Assembly: GCF_030813915.1 (NCBI RefSeq)
Contig: NZ_JAUSUJ010000006.1
Span: 124,001-188,000, forward strand
DNA: 64,000 bases
Reading direction: 5' to 3'
Source: Rhodoplanes tepidamans
GTDB lineage: Bacteria; Pseudomonadota; Alphaproteobacteria; Rhizobiales; Xanthobacteraceae
In this document: piece by piece, positions 8,304 to 16,719 of the stretch
Layout: each line of letters starts with the position of its first letter
Position numbering within the stretch: position 1 is the first letter of the stretch
The notes under the pieces: model-generated
Databases searched by the model: none
The model's input: the letters and a program-made list of their open reading frames with translations, nothing else
What the model was told of the DNA's origin: nothing
Program-made: the position numbers and the translations under genes

Positions 8304-9539
8304 ATGATCGAGGGCATTTTCACCGGCCTCCTGGGCCTGACCGACGGCGTCCAGGCGCTGGTCACGCTCGCCGGCCTCAAACAGATCGTCATGCTGGCGA
8401 TCGGCGGCACGCTGATCTTCCTCGGCGTCAAGAAGGACGTCGAGCCGCTGCTCCTGGTGCCGATCGGCTTCGGCTGCCTGCTCGTCAACATTCCGGGCAG
8501 CGAGCTGATGCACCAGGGCATCGACATCGGTGCCAAGCAGGTGCTCGAGGCCATGGGCCCGGCCGCGCCCGAAGCCCTCAAGGCGATGGCCAAGGACGAC
8601 ACCGGCTTCATCCGCAGCATCTACAACATGGGCATCGCCAACGAGCTGTTCCCCCTGTTGATCTTCATCGGCATCGGCGCCATGACGGACTTCGGCCCGC
8701 TGCTGGAAAACCCGAAGATCCTGCTGTTCGGCGCCGCCGGACAGTGCGGCATCTTCCTGACGCTGCTGCTGGCGCTCGCGCTCGGCTTCCCGCATCTCGA
8801 GGCGGTCTCGATCGCCGTGATCGGCGCCTGCGACGGCCCGACCGCCATCTACGTGGCCTCGCAATACGCGCCGCAGCTGCTCGGGCCGATCTCGGTCGCC
8901 GCCTACTCCTACATGGCGCTTGTGCCGATCATCCAGCCGCCGATCATGAAGGCGCTCACCACCGAGAAGGAGCGCACGACGACCATGCCGGTCGTCAAGC
9001 GCAGCGTCTCGGCCAACACCAAGCTGCTGTTCCCGATCGTCGTGACCGTCGTCACCGGCCTGATCGCCCCGAAGGGCCTGCCCCTGATGGCGTCGATCAT
9101 GCTCGGCAACTTCATGCGCGAATGCGGCGCCGTCACCCGGCTCACCAAGGCATCGGAGAACGAGATCGCCAACATCGCGACCCTGTTCCTCGGCATCGCC
9201 ATCGGCGCCACCATGGCGGCGGAGGACTTCCTGAAGCCGACGACGCTCGCCATCTTCGCCCTCGGCTTCGTGGCGATCTGCCTCGACACCGTGGTCGGCG
9301 TCGGGTTCGGCAAGCTCTGGTACGTGCTGTCGGGCGGGCGGATGAACCCGCTGATCGGCGCCGCCGGCATCTCGGCCTTCCCGATGGCGGCGCGCGTCGT
9401 GCAGGCGCAGGGCCAGCGCTACAACAAGAAGAACTTCCTGCTGATGCACGCGATGGGCGCCAACTGTGGCGGTCAGATCGGCTCGGTGGCGGCCGCGGCC
9501 GTGATGCTGTCGGTGCTCAAGGGGCTGGGGCTGATCTGA
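8304..9539 (+). CDS. Beta subunit of biotin-dependent Na+-pumping decarboxylase (OadB/GcdB/MmdB family)
   Basis: 411 aa integral membrane protein. It contains GACDGPTAIYVASQYAPQLL, YSYMALVPIIQPPIMKALTT and NPLIGAAGISAFPMAARV, diagnostic for this family. Counterparts of residues known to be needed for Na+ translocation in Klebsiella OadB are all present: Asp177 (D203), Asn348 (N373), Gly352 (G377), Ser357 (S382) and Arg364 (R389). The pump half therefore looks functional: carboxybiotin decarboxylation coupled to Na+ export. No carboxyltransferase (alpha) or biotin carrier gene is in the window, so the acyl substrate is unknown. It could be oxaloacetate, methylmalonyl-CoA, glutaconyl-CoA or malonyl-CoA. 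Confidence 0.93.
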   Translation: MIEGIFTGLLGLTDGVQALVTLAGLKQIVMLAIGGTLIFLGVKKDVEPLLLVPIGFGCLLVNIPGSELMHQGIDIGAKQVLEAMGPAAPEALKAMAKDDTGFIRSIYNMGIANELFPLLIFIGIGAMTDFGPLLENPKILLFGAAGQCGIFLTLLLALALGFPHLEAVSIAVIGACDGPTAIYVASQYAPQLLGPISVAAYSYMALVPIIQPPIMKALTTEKERTTTMPVVKRSVSANTKLLFPIVVTVVTGLIAPKGLPLMASIMLGNFMRECGAVTRLTKASENEIANIATLFLGIAIGATMAAEDFLKPTTLAIFALGFVAICLDTVVGVGFGKLWYVLSGGRMNPLIGAAGISAFPMAARVVQAQGQRYNKKNFLLMHAMGANCGGQIGSVAAAAVMLSVLKGLGLI

Positions 9540-9691
9540 AGCCCGTCAGGCGCGCCGGTCCGCCGGCGCCTCCGTCACGACCCAGGCGCGGGCTCCGGCC
9601 CGCGTCTTCTTGTTTCCCCGAGCGCGGGCTCGGCCCGGCGTCGCACTCTTTCGGACGCGAAGGGAACGGCCGGCGTGCGGTGGCCGTCCCG

Positions 9692-10252
9692 TCAGAACCG
9701 GGCGCAGGCGGAGCGGGTCAGGACCAGCACGGATTTCTGGCGGAAGCGGCGCTTGTAGGCATCGACGATCGCCGCGACGCGATCCTCGCGGCGCGGGCCG
9801 GCGAGCACCGACGCGGCCGCGGTCGCCCCGGCGGTCGCGACCGAAGTGCCGGCGACCGCCGCCCCGGGGGCGGCCGGCGCCGCGGCATCGGCCGGCGTCA
9901 CCAGGAGCAGAACCTTGGTCGCCTCGCGGGCGAGCCGGCCCTTGGCATCGCGCCACTGGCCGCGCGCGTCGTAGACGGTCAGGCCGTCGGGAAAGCGGGG
10001 CGTCACCTCGCGGGCCAGGAAGTCGGCCCAGTCCGCCTCGGAGACGACGCGGCGCCCGTCGGCGTCGCGTCCGAAGAACAGCTCGGTGACGACCGACACG
10101 GTCTCGTCCGCCGGACAGCCGAGCGTCTCGGCGCCGGCCTCCGGAGCGGCGAGGCCGGCGAGCGACGCCGCCAGGACGACGCACAGCAAAAGGGCACGGC
10201 CTGCGAAAGGCCGTGCCCGATCCGTCGTCGCGATGTCGCGCGGTGCGATCAC
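9692..10252 (-). CDS. Secreted DUF3574 protein
   Basis: 186 aa from a GTG at 10252 that overlaps the pntB stop codon (GTGA), suggesting translational coupling. A hydrophobic segment (GRALLLCVVLAASLAGLAAP, about residues 18-38) then a small-residue cut site predicts export. The mature part has VSVVTELFFGRDADGR, FLAREVTPRFPDGLTVYD, RGQWRD and a C-terminal helix AIVDAYKRRFRQKSVLVL, the pattern of DUF3574, for which I know no assigned function. An Ala-rich insertion (about 120-155) interrupts the domain. Linkage to pnt suggests co-expression, not a known shared function. The start is uncertain because no in-frame ATG precedes the signal peptide. Confidence 0.7.
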   Translation of the reverse strand: MIAPRDIATTDRARPFAGRALLLCVVLAASLAGLAAPEAGAETLGCPADETVSVVTELFFGRDADGRRVVSEADWADFLAREVTPRFPDGLTVYDARGQWRDAKGRLAREATKVLLLVTPADAAAPAAPGAAVAGTSVATAGATAAASVLAGPRREDRVAAIVDAYKRRFRQKSVLVLTRSACARF

Positions 10253-11646
10253 CCGAGCGCCTTCACGATCTCCTCGGTCATCTTCTTGGCGTCGCCGAGC
10301 AGCATCATGGTGTTGTCGCGATAGAACAGCGTGTTGTCGATGCCGGCATAGCCCGAGGCCAGCGAGCGCTTCGAGAACATCACGGTGCCGGCCTTCCACA
10401 CCTGCAGGACCGGCATGCCGAAGATCGGCGACTTGGGGTCCTCCTCGGCGGCCGGGTTGGTGACGTCGTTGGCGCCGATCACGAACGCCACGTCGGCCTG
10501 GGCGAACTCCGAGTTGATGTCCTCGAGCTCGAAGACCTCGTCGTAGGGCACGTTGGCCTCGGCGAGCAGCACGTTCATGTGGCCGGGCATGCGGCCGGCG
10601 ACCGGGTGGATCGCGTACTTCACCTCGACGCCTTCGGCCTTCAGCTTGTCGGCCAGCTCGCGCAGCGCGTGCTGGGCCTGCGCCACCGCCATGCCGTAGC
10701 CCGGCACGATGATGACCTTGCCGGAGTTCTTCATGATGAAGGCCGCGTCGTCGGCCGAGCCGAGCTTCACGGGGCGCGCCTCGGCGCCCGCCGCCGGGCC
10801 CGCGACCTCGCCGCCGAAGCCGCCCAGGATCACCGAGATGAACGAGCGGTTCATGCCCTTGCACATGATGTAGGACAGGATCGCGCCCGACGAGCCGACC
10901 AGCGCGCCCGTGATGATCAGGGCCGAGTTGCCGAGCGTGAAGCCGATGCCGGCGGCCGCCCACCCCGAATAGGAGTTCAGCATCGAGATGACGACCGGCA
11001 TGTCGGCGCCGCCGATCGGGATGATGATCAGCACGCCGAACAGGAACGAGGCCAGCGTCAGGGCCCAGAAGGCCGTGTAGCTCTCGGTCTGCGCGAACAC
11101 CACGACCAGGGCGACGATGGCGGCGAACAGCGCGATGTTGATGACGTGGCGGCCGGGCAGCATGATCGGCGCGCCGCTCATCCGCCCCGACAGCTTGGCG
11201 AAGGCGATCACCGAGCCCGTGAACGTGATGGCGCCGATGGCCACGCCGAGCGACATCTCGATCAGGCTGGCGCCGTGGATGTGGCCGACCGTGCCGATGT
11301 CGAAGGCGGCCGGGGCGTAGAGAGCACCGGCGGCGACCAGCACGGCGGCCATGCCGACCAGCGAGTGGAAGGCGGCGACCAGCTCCGGCATCATCGTCAT
11401 CGGCACGCGCCGCGCGATCACGGCACCGATGCCGCCGCCGATGGCGATGCCGGCCCCGACCAGGATCCAGGCGCCCATGCCGGCCGGCGGATGCGCCGCC
11501 AGCGTGGTGGCGACGGCGATCAGCATGCCGATCATGCCGAAGTAGTTGCCGCGGCGGCTCGATTCGGGGCTGGACAGCCCGCGCAGAGCCAGGATGAACA
11601 GCACTCCTGCCACAAGGTACAGAAGCGCGGCGATATTCGCGTTCAT
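10249..11646 (-). CDS. pntB: NAD(P) transhydrogenase subunit beta
   Basis: 465 aa. The N-terminal half has about nine membrane helices forming the proton channel (dII). The C-terminal half is the NADP(H)-binding dIII domain, with VPGYGMAVAQAQ as its nucleotide loop and KRSLASGYAGIDN and FYRDNTMMLLGDAKK near the end. Together with the two alpha subunits it couples hydride transfer from NADH to NADP+ to proton entry, supplying NADPH. It is the third gene of the pnt cluster, 155 bp after pntAB, and overlaps the DUF3574 gene by 4 bp. Confidence 0.97.
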   Translation of the reverse strand: MNANIAALLYLVAGVLFILALRGLSSPESSRRGNYFGMIGMLIAVATTLAAHPPAGMGAWILVGAGIAIGGGIGAVIARRVPMTMMPELVAAFHSLVGMAAVLVAAGALYAPAAFDIGTVGHIHGASLIEMSLGVAIGAITFTGSVIAFAKLSGRMSGAPIMLPGRHVINIALFAAIVALVVVFAQTESYTAFWALTLASFLFGVLIIIPIGGADMPVVISMLNSYSGWAAAGIGFTLGNSALIITGALVGSSGAILSYIMCKGMNRSFISVILGGFGGEVAGPAAGAEARPVKLGSADDAAFIMKNSGKVIIVPGYGMAVAQAQHALRELADKLKAEGVEVKYAIHPVAGRMPGHMNVLLAEANVPYDEVFELEDINSEFAQADVAFVIGANDVTNPAAEEDPKSPIFGMPVLQVWKAGTVMFSKRSLASGYAGIDNTLFYRDNTMMLLGDAKKMTEEIVKALG

Positions 11647-11801
11647 GTCACATCGTCCTCATTCAGCGCTGCGCAGCGCGACCGCCGTCGACCCGAGGCG
11701 GAACGAACGGCCGGATGAGGGAGGCTGCGAGAACCCTGTGCGGCGATCCGGCCCCCCTCGCCCGGAGTCGCCCGTCATGCCACGAGCGGCGAACGCCGCG
11801 C

Positions 11802-12125
11802 TCACTTCTTCTTCTTCGTGTACATCGCCAGCATGCGCTGGGTGACCAGGAAGCCGCCGAAGATGTTCACCGAGGCGAAAACGAGCGCGATGAACCCGAG
11901 CACACGGGCGAGCAGCGGGCCGTTGTCGTCACCGACCAGGGCGACGCCCACCGCGAGCAGCGCGCCGACCACGATCACGGACGAGATCGCGTTGGTCACC
12001 GACATCAGCGGCGTGTGCAGGGCCGGCGTGACGGCCCACACGACGTAGTATCCGACGAACACCGCCAGCACGAAGATCGACAGCCGGAAGATGAACGGGT
12101 CGATCGCACTTGCCACATGCTCCAT
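11802..12125 (-). CDS. pntAB: NAD(P) transhydrogenase subunit alpha, membrane part
   Basis: 107 aa with three to four membrane helices. [25 protein letters not shown] is typical of the separate alpha-2 subunit in bacteria where the PntA polypeptide is split. It ends in a lysine cluster (YTKKKK). It sits between pntAA (74 bp upstream) and pntB (155 bp downstream) on the same strand, confirming the three-subunit arrangement found in Rhodospirillum and relatives. Confidence 0.95.
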   Translation of the reverse strand: MEHVASAIDPFIFRLSIFVLAVFVGYYVVWAVTPALHTPLMSVTNAISSVIVVGALLAVGVALVGDDNGPLLARVLGFIALVFASVNIFGGFLVTQRMLAMYTKKKK

Positions 12126-12199
12126 CGCAAATCTCCTTGAACCGGGCGACCTTTCCGCGGCCGGAAAGGCCCGTTGTTGCGGTGCGGGCCGCGGCGGCG

Positions 12200-13333
12200 T
12201 CAGGCTGCCGTCTTCGGCGCGAAATTCGGGTGGACGACGGCGCCGTCCCGGGTGAGGCAGGTCGCCTTGAGGATCTCGTCCTCCCAGTTGAGGGCGAGCT
12301 CCTTGGTCTTCTTGTCGATCAGCACCTCGAGGAAGGCGTAGAGGTTCTTGGCGTAGAGCGCCGACGAGGACGCGGCGAGGCGGCCGGCCACGTTGAGGTG
12401 GCCGACGATCTTGACGCCGTTCACCTCGACGACCTCGCCCGGCTTGACGCCCTCGACATTGCCGCCGCGCTCGACCGCCAGGTCGACGATCACCGAGCCC
12501 GGCTTCATCGAGGCGACCATCTCGGCGGTGATCAGCCGCGGCGCCGGACGGCCCGGGATCAGCGCCGTCGTGATCACGATGTCCTGCTTCTTGACGTGGT
12601 CGGCGACGAGCGCCGCCTGCTTCGCCTGGTACTCCTTGGACATCTCCTTGGCGTAGCCGCCGGCGGTCTCGGCCTGCTTGAACTCCTCGTCCTCGACGGC
12701 GATGAACTTCGCCCCGAGGCTCGCCACCTGCTCCTTCACGGCGGGGCGGACGTCGGTCGCCGTCACGATGGCGCCGAGACGGCGGGCCGTGGCGATCGCC
12801 TGCAGGCCGGCGACGCCGACGCCCATGATGAAGGCCTTGGCGGCCGGCACGGTGCCGGCCGGGGTCATCATCATCGGGAAGGCGCGGCCGTACTCGGCGG
12901 ACGCGTCGATGACGGCGCGGTAGCCGGCGAGGTTCGCCTGGCTCGACAGCACGTCCATCACCTGGGCCCGGGTGATGCGCGGCATCAGCTCCATGGCGAA
13001 GGCGGTCACGCCGGCGCGGGCGAGCGCGGCGAGCGCGGCCTCGTGCCCGTACGGGTCCATGATGGCGACGACGAGGGCGCCCTTCTTATAGCCGGTGAGC
13101 TCCATCTCGTTGGGACGGCGCACCTTCAGGACGATGTCGGCGTCGCGCGCGGCGTCGCGCGAGATCGTCGCGCCGGCGGCCTCGTAGTCGGCGTCGAGAA
13201 TGCCCGACTTCAGGCCCGCACCCGGCTCGACCGCGACGTCGGCGCCGAGCGCCTTCATCTTCTTGACGGTTTCCGGCGTCCCGGCGACCCGCGGTTCGGC
13301 AGCGTCGGCCTCGGCACAAATCGCGATCTTCAT
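12200..13333 (-). CDS. pntAA: NAD(P) transhydrogenase subunit alpha, NAD(H)-binding part
   Basis: 377 aa soluble dI domain, homologous to alanine dehydrogenase. It opens [20 protein letters not shown] and has [20 protein letters not shown] and the Rossmann loop [18 protein letters not shown] near residues 165-185. [18 protein letters not shown] is the other family signature. The length is that of the split subunit, with the membrane part encoded next door by pntAB. It is the first pnt gene, 70 bp after the aa3 oxidase subunit IV gene. Confidence 0.97.
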   Translation of the reverse strand: MKIAICAEADAAEPRVAGTPETVKKMKALGADVAVEPGAGLKSGILDADYEAAGATISRDAARDADIVLKVRRPNEMELTGYKKGALVVAIMDPYGHEAALAALARAGVTAFAMELMPRITRAQVMDVLSSQANLAGYRAVIDASAEYGRAFPMMMTPAGTVPAAKAFIMGVGVAGLQAIATARRLGAIVTATDVRPAVKEQVASLGAKFIAVEDEEFKQAETAGGYAKEMSKEYQAKQAALVADHVKKQDIVITTALIPGRPAPRLITAEMVASMKPGSVIVDLAVERGGNVEGVKPGEVVEVNGVKIVGHLNVAGRLAASSSALYAKNLYAFLEVLIDKKTKELALNWEDEILKATCLTRDGAVVHPNFAPKTAA

Positions 13334-13403
13334 GGTGTCTCCTGCACAGGCATGACCGGACGGGCGCGGCGACCGTCGCGTGCGGCGCCGTCCGGAATGG
13401 TCG

Positions 13404-13556
13404 TCAGACCAGGAAAATGGCCATCAGGACGAGGACGAGGGCGGTGGAGCCGACGCCCCATTTCACGAGTTGCAGGAAGCCCCGATAGGTCGCTTCGTGC
13501 TGGGCGAGGTCGTTGCCCGGCGCAGTCTCGTAAACCACGGTGGCGTGATCGGCCAT
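13404..13556 (-). CDS. aa3-type cytochrome c oxidase subunit IV (50 aa)
   Basis: A very short gene read on the minus strand from the ATG at 13556: it begins MADHATVVYETAPGNDLAQH and ends with one membrane helix, LVKWGVGSTALVLVLMAIFLV. A conserved N-terminal acidic/aromatic stretch, HEATYRGF before the helix and a total near 50 residues fit the small alphaproteobacterial aa3 oxidase subunit IV family. The four-helix core subunits are not in the window. It lies directly upstream of pntAA in the same direction, a pairing seen in this class. Confidence 0.85.
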   Translation of the reverse strand: MADHATVVYETAPGNDLAQHEATYRGFLQLVKWGVGSTALVLVLMAIFLV

Positions 13557-13865
13557 CCGTCCCTCCAGGTCACGAATTTCCCGAGTGGGCGGCTTAGCGC
13601 AATTAACGCATCAGGGCAATGGAGTGGCGGTTTCCGGGCGGCACCCGAGCGGCCGCGCCGCGGCCCGCGGCGGGCGCCGGAAATCGCGGTGCCGCAGGCA
13701 TTTGTGGGCTCCGCGCCGCGCGCGCGCACGACCCGGATGGCGGCGCGCCGCGGGTCCGTAGAATCCCGACGCCGCGCATGGCAGCCCGGCGCCGAACACG
13801 CGACTGCGGGCCGGCGCGGGAGACCCGCGGCGGGTCGACGGACGGATCGCGATCAGGAGGGGCGC
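13557..13865. other. Intergenic region upstream of the aa3 subunit IV gene
   Basis: About 310 bp between the subunit IV start and tRNA-Gly. It presumably contains the promoter for the subunit IV-pnt genes near its left end. A very GC-rich stretch around 13645-13680 could form strong hairpins. I see no gene and no confident promoter pair. Confidence 0.35.
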
Positions 13866-13940
13866 TGGAGCGGGCGATGGGAATCGAACCCACGACATAC
13901 AGCTTGGGAAGCTGTCGTTCTACCACTGAACTACGCCCGC
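13866..13940 (-). tRNA. tRNA-Gly (anticodon CCC)
   Basis: Read on the minus strand, the 7-bp acceptor stem GCGGGCG/CGCCCGC is perfect, the D arm is GTTC-AGTGGTA-GAAC, the anticodon arm ACAGC-TTCCCAA-GCTGT gives anticodon CCC, and the T arm GTGGG-TTCGATT-CCCAT is intact. A discriminator T and an encoded CCA follow (13866-13869). It reads the GGG glycine codon. Confidence 0.97.
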
Positions 13941-14151
13941 GCGGCGGAGAGATTACCCGGGGCGACCGGGGCGCCGCAAGGGGCGATGCGCCACCCGACC
14001 GCAGGTCGGCCCCGCGCCGGCGGGCGGCCCGCGCCGGTGGCCGCGGCGGTCGCTGATGTCACGGTAATTGCCTCCGATGTGAAAGCTCCATACATTTGCG
14101 AACGGTTCGCGGGGCAACGAGGGGTCGTCGGCGGGCCGGTGGGGAGCGCGT

Positions 14152-16230
14152 TTGAGTCGAGACACGGCAGGACTGCCGGACCCGAACGGCTGGACCCTTT
14201 CGCGCGCCCCCACGATCCGCACGCGGCTGATGGTGCTGGTGGCGGCGACGCTGCTGCCCGTGCTGGTGTTCGCCGGCGCCGTGATCGTCGAGCAGGCCCG
14301 CAACGAGCGCGCCGAGCTGGAGCGCCGCTCCGAGGAGATCGCGGCGGCGACCAACCGGCTGATCGACGCGCATGTGCTGGCGACCGAGCAGGCGCTGCGG
14401 GTGCTCGCCGGCCTCGTGCCGGAGGCCGCCGACGGGCGCGCCGAGTTCCACCGTCACGCCGCCGAGACCGCCGCCCGCCTCGGCAAGGCGATCGTGCTGC
14501 TCGACCGCGACGGCCGGCACCTGGTGAGCACCCGGGCGGGCGCCGACACCGGGCCGCCGGGCCGCACCGACATGGCGCCGCTCGCCTCCGCCTTCGCCGC
14601 CGACCGCCTGGTCGTCACCGACCTGATCGGCGGGACCTCGACCAGCGGGCCGGTCGCGCTCGTCGCCGTCCCGGTCCGGCGGAGCGGCCGGACCGACATG
14701 GTGCTGGCGGCCCACATGCCTCCGACCGACCTCGACGACGTGCTGCGCGAGGCGGGGCTGCCGCAGCCGTGGATCGCCGCCGTGGTCGACCGCCAGGGCA
14801 TCTTCGTCGCCCGCTCGCACGAGCCCGAGATCTTCCTCGGCACCCCGGCGCGGCCCGAGCTGGTCGCGGCGGCGGCCGGCGAACGCATGGAGGGCCGCTT
14901 CGACAACGTCACCTGGGAGGGCGTGGCGCAGACCAACGCGTTCCGGCGCTCGGCCGTGACGGGCTGGACCGCCGTGATCGGCATTCCGCACGAGGTGATC
15001 GCGGCACCGCAGCGCCGCGCCTGGGCGCTGCTCGCGACCGGCGCCGCCTTCGCCGGGCTGGCGCTCGCCTTGGCGGCGTTCTTCGCCAACCGCATCGCCC
15101 GCCCGGTGCGGGCCCTGCAGGGCGCGGCCCTGGCGCTCGCCCACGGCGAGCCGCCGCCGCCGGAGCCGCCGCGCATCCGCGAGCTCGTCGAGGTCCGGCA
15201 GGCGTTCGAGACCGCCGCCGCCATCGTGCGGGAGCGCAACGCCGCCCAGGCGGAGCTCGAGCGCACCACGGCGCTGCTCGCCGCGGTCAGCGCCTCGACG
15301 CCGGACCTGATCTACGCCAAGGACCGCGAGAGCCGGATCCTGATCGCCAACGAGGCGGTCCTGGCGGTGATCGGCAAGCCGCTGGACGCCGTGAAGGGCA
15401 GCAACGACTTCTACGGCGATCCGGCGCAGGCGGCGGCGATCCGGGCCAACGACCGCGCCGTGATGGAGAGCGGCGAGACGCAGAAGCTGGAGGAGACCTT
15501 CACCAGCCCGGACGGCACCACCCGGGTCTTCCTGTCGACCAAGTCGCCGATGCGCGACGCGTCGGGCGCCGTCGTCGGCCTCGTCGGCGTGTCGACAGAC
15601 ATCACCGCGCGCAAGCGGCGGGAGGAGCATGTCGAGCTCCTGATGCACGAGCTCTCCCACCGCACCAAGAACCTGCTCGCCGTGATCCAGGCCCTCGCCC
15701 GGCAGCTGATGCGGGCGAGCAGCGACCCGGCCGACTTCGAGCAGAAGTTCATGGCCCGCATCCAGGCGCTGGCGCGCGCCCACGACCTCCTGGTGCAGCA
15801 GCACTGGCAGGGCGCCCAGCTCGCCGACGTGGTCGGGGCGCAGCTCTACCCGTTCGTCGGCGGCGAGGGCGACCGCGGCCGCGTCGCCCTCGACGGGCCG
15901 CCCCTGATGCTGCGGCTCGAGGCGGTGCAGAACCTCTCGCTGGTGCTGCACGAGCTCGCCACCAACGCCTCCAAGTACGGCGCCCTCTCGGTGCCGACCG
16001 GCACCATCGCGATCGCTTGGCGGATCGACGGCGATGCGCTCGTGTTCGAGTGGCGCGAGGCGGGCGGCCCGCCCGTGACTCCGCCGACGCGGCGCGGCTT
16101 CGGCCATACCATCATCGAGCGCATGCTGGCGCAGGGGCTCGAGTCCGAGGTGTCGCTGGAGTATCCGCCGGAGGGCGCCCGCGCCACGCTGCGCATACCC
16201 AGGGCCCAGGTCGCGACGGACACGACCTGA
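14152..16230 (+). CDS. Membrane HWE-family sensor histidine kinase with PAS domain
   Basis: 692 aa from a TTG at 14152, preceded by GGGGAG. Two membrane helices (about 25-45 and 290-312) flank a large periplasmic sensor resembling the Cache fold. A HAMP-like linker and a PAS domain (about 380-490, with STPDLIYAKDRESRILIANE) follow. The phosphoacceptor is His503 in ELSHRTKNLLAVIQAL, the HisKA_2/HWE pattern. The ATPase part has HELATNASKYGAL and the HWE hallmark FEWREAGGP. HWE kinases in this order often feed the general stress response or light/nutrient sensing. No response regulator is adjacent, so the partner is unknown. Its 3' end borders the sigma-54 regulatory region of the racemase locus; whether the two are related is not shown. 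Confidence 0.88.
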   Translation: MSRDTAGLPDPNGWTLSRAPTIRTRLMVLVAATLLPVLVFAGAVIVEQARNERAELERRSEEIAAATNRLIDAHVLATEQALRVLAGLVPEAADGRAEFHRHAAETAARLGKAIVLLDRDGRHLVSTRAGADTGPPGRTDMAPLASAFAADRLVVTDLIGGTSTSGPVALVAVPVRRSGRTDMVLAAHMPPTDLDDVLREAGLPQPWIAAVVDRQGIFVARSHEPEIFLGTPARPELVAAAAGERMEGRFDNVTWEGVAQTNAFRRSAVTGWTAVIGIPHEVIAAPQRRAWALLATGAAFAGLALALAAFFANRIARPVRALQGAALALAHGEPPPPEPPRIRELVEVRQAFETAAAIVRERNAAQAELERTTALLAAVSASTPDLIYAKDRESRILIANEAVLAVIGKPLDAVKGSNDFYGDPAQAAAIRANDRAVMESGETQKLEETFTSPDGTTRVFLSTKSPMRDASGAVVGLVGVSTDITARKRREEHVELLMHELSHRTKNLLAVIQALARQLMRASSDPADFEQKFMARIQALARAHDLLVQQHWQGAQLADVVGAQLYPFVGGEGDRGRVALDGPPLMLRLEAVQNLSLVLHELATNASKYGALSVPTGTIAIAWRIDGDALVFEWREAGGPPVTPPTRRGFGHTIIERMLAQGLESEVSLEYPPEGARATLRIPRAQVATDTT

Positions 16231-16281
16231 CGGGAACCGGTGGAGGCGCGCTGCCCGGCGCCCCGGTCCGGACGCTGGCCG

Positions 16282-16292
16282 TTTGCCGCAAA
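16282..16292. promoter_or_regulatory. Odd palindrome upstream of the kdgT sigma-54 promoter (possible activator site)
   Basis: TTTGC-C-GCAAA is a perfect 11-bp inverted repeat centred about 77 bp upstream of the -24 element at 16364. That spacing suits an upstream activating sequence for a bacterial enhancer-binding protein. The assignment to the neighbouring PrpR-like activator is inference. Confidence 0.4.
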
Positions 16293-16363
16293 GGTGTGGC
16301 ATTTTGCATCAGAAGGCGCGGTCGGCTGGTCGCTTACTGATTGTAAATCAAGTGTTTGCGCGA

Positions 16364-16379
16364 TGGCACAGCGATTGCT
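16364..16379 (+). promoter_or_regulatory. Sigma-54 promoter for the KdgT-family permease gene
   Basis: TGGCAC-AGCGA-TTGCT matches the sigma-54 consensus TGGCAC-N5-TTGCW exactly, with the invariant GG and GC separated by 10 nt. Transcription would start near 16390, giving a 5' leader of about 330 nt before the ATG at 16720. The leader has no convincing gene; a short GATT-GTA-AATC repeat lies just upstream of the promoter at 16339-16349. A sigma-54 activator gene lies immediately downstream of the permease gene. Confidence 0.85.
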
Positions 16380-16719
16380 GAAAAGGCGACGTCACCGCCT
16401 CTCGTCGCCTCCTGGTCATCTCCTGGTCACGCGTATTGTCCCGATGACGCCTGGACGTCCCAGCCGATCCCCCAATGTCCCGTGGTCCGCGACGCCGCGC
16501 CGCTGCGGCGGTCCGCCGCCTCGGCGGCAGCGAGAATGCACCGGCCCCGGCCCGGGCGATCGCGCTCCACGGACGTCCGGCACACTCCTTCCGCCCCCGC
16601 CGCTTCGACGGCCTCCGGTTCCCGCCAGGGACCGGCCGCCGTCCCCCGCTCGATCGACCCCACCCGCCGAGGGCCGCTGACCGAGTGCCCCGGTCCACGA
16701 TTTCAGAACGGAGGACGTC

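Noticed and set aside
8139-9539. Calling the pump subunits glutaconyl-CoA decarboxylase (gcdB/gcdD)
   Set aside because: The alpha subunit and biotin carrier are absent, and the neighbouring GcdH looks like the decarboxylating kind; family-level naming is safer.
16296-16306. TGGCATTTTGCA as a second sigma-54 promoter before kdgT
   Set aside because: GG and GC are only 8 positions apart instead of the required 12, so it cannot be a -24/-12 element.
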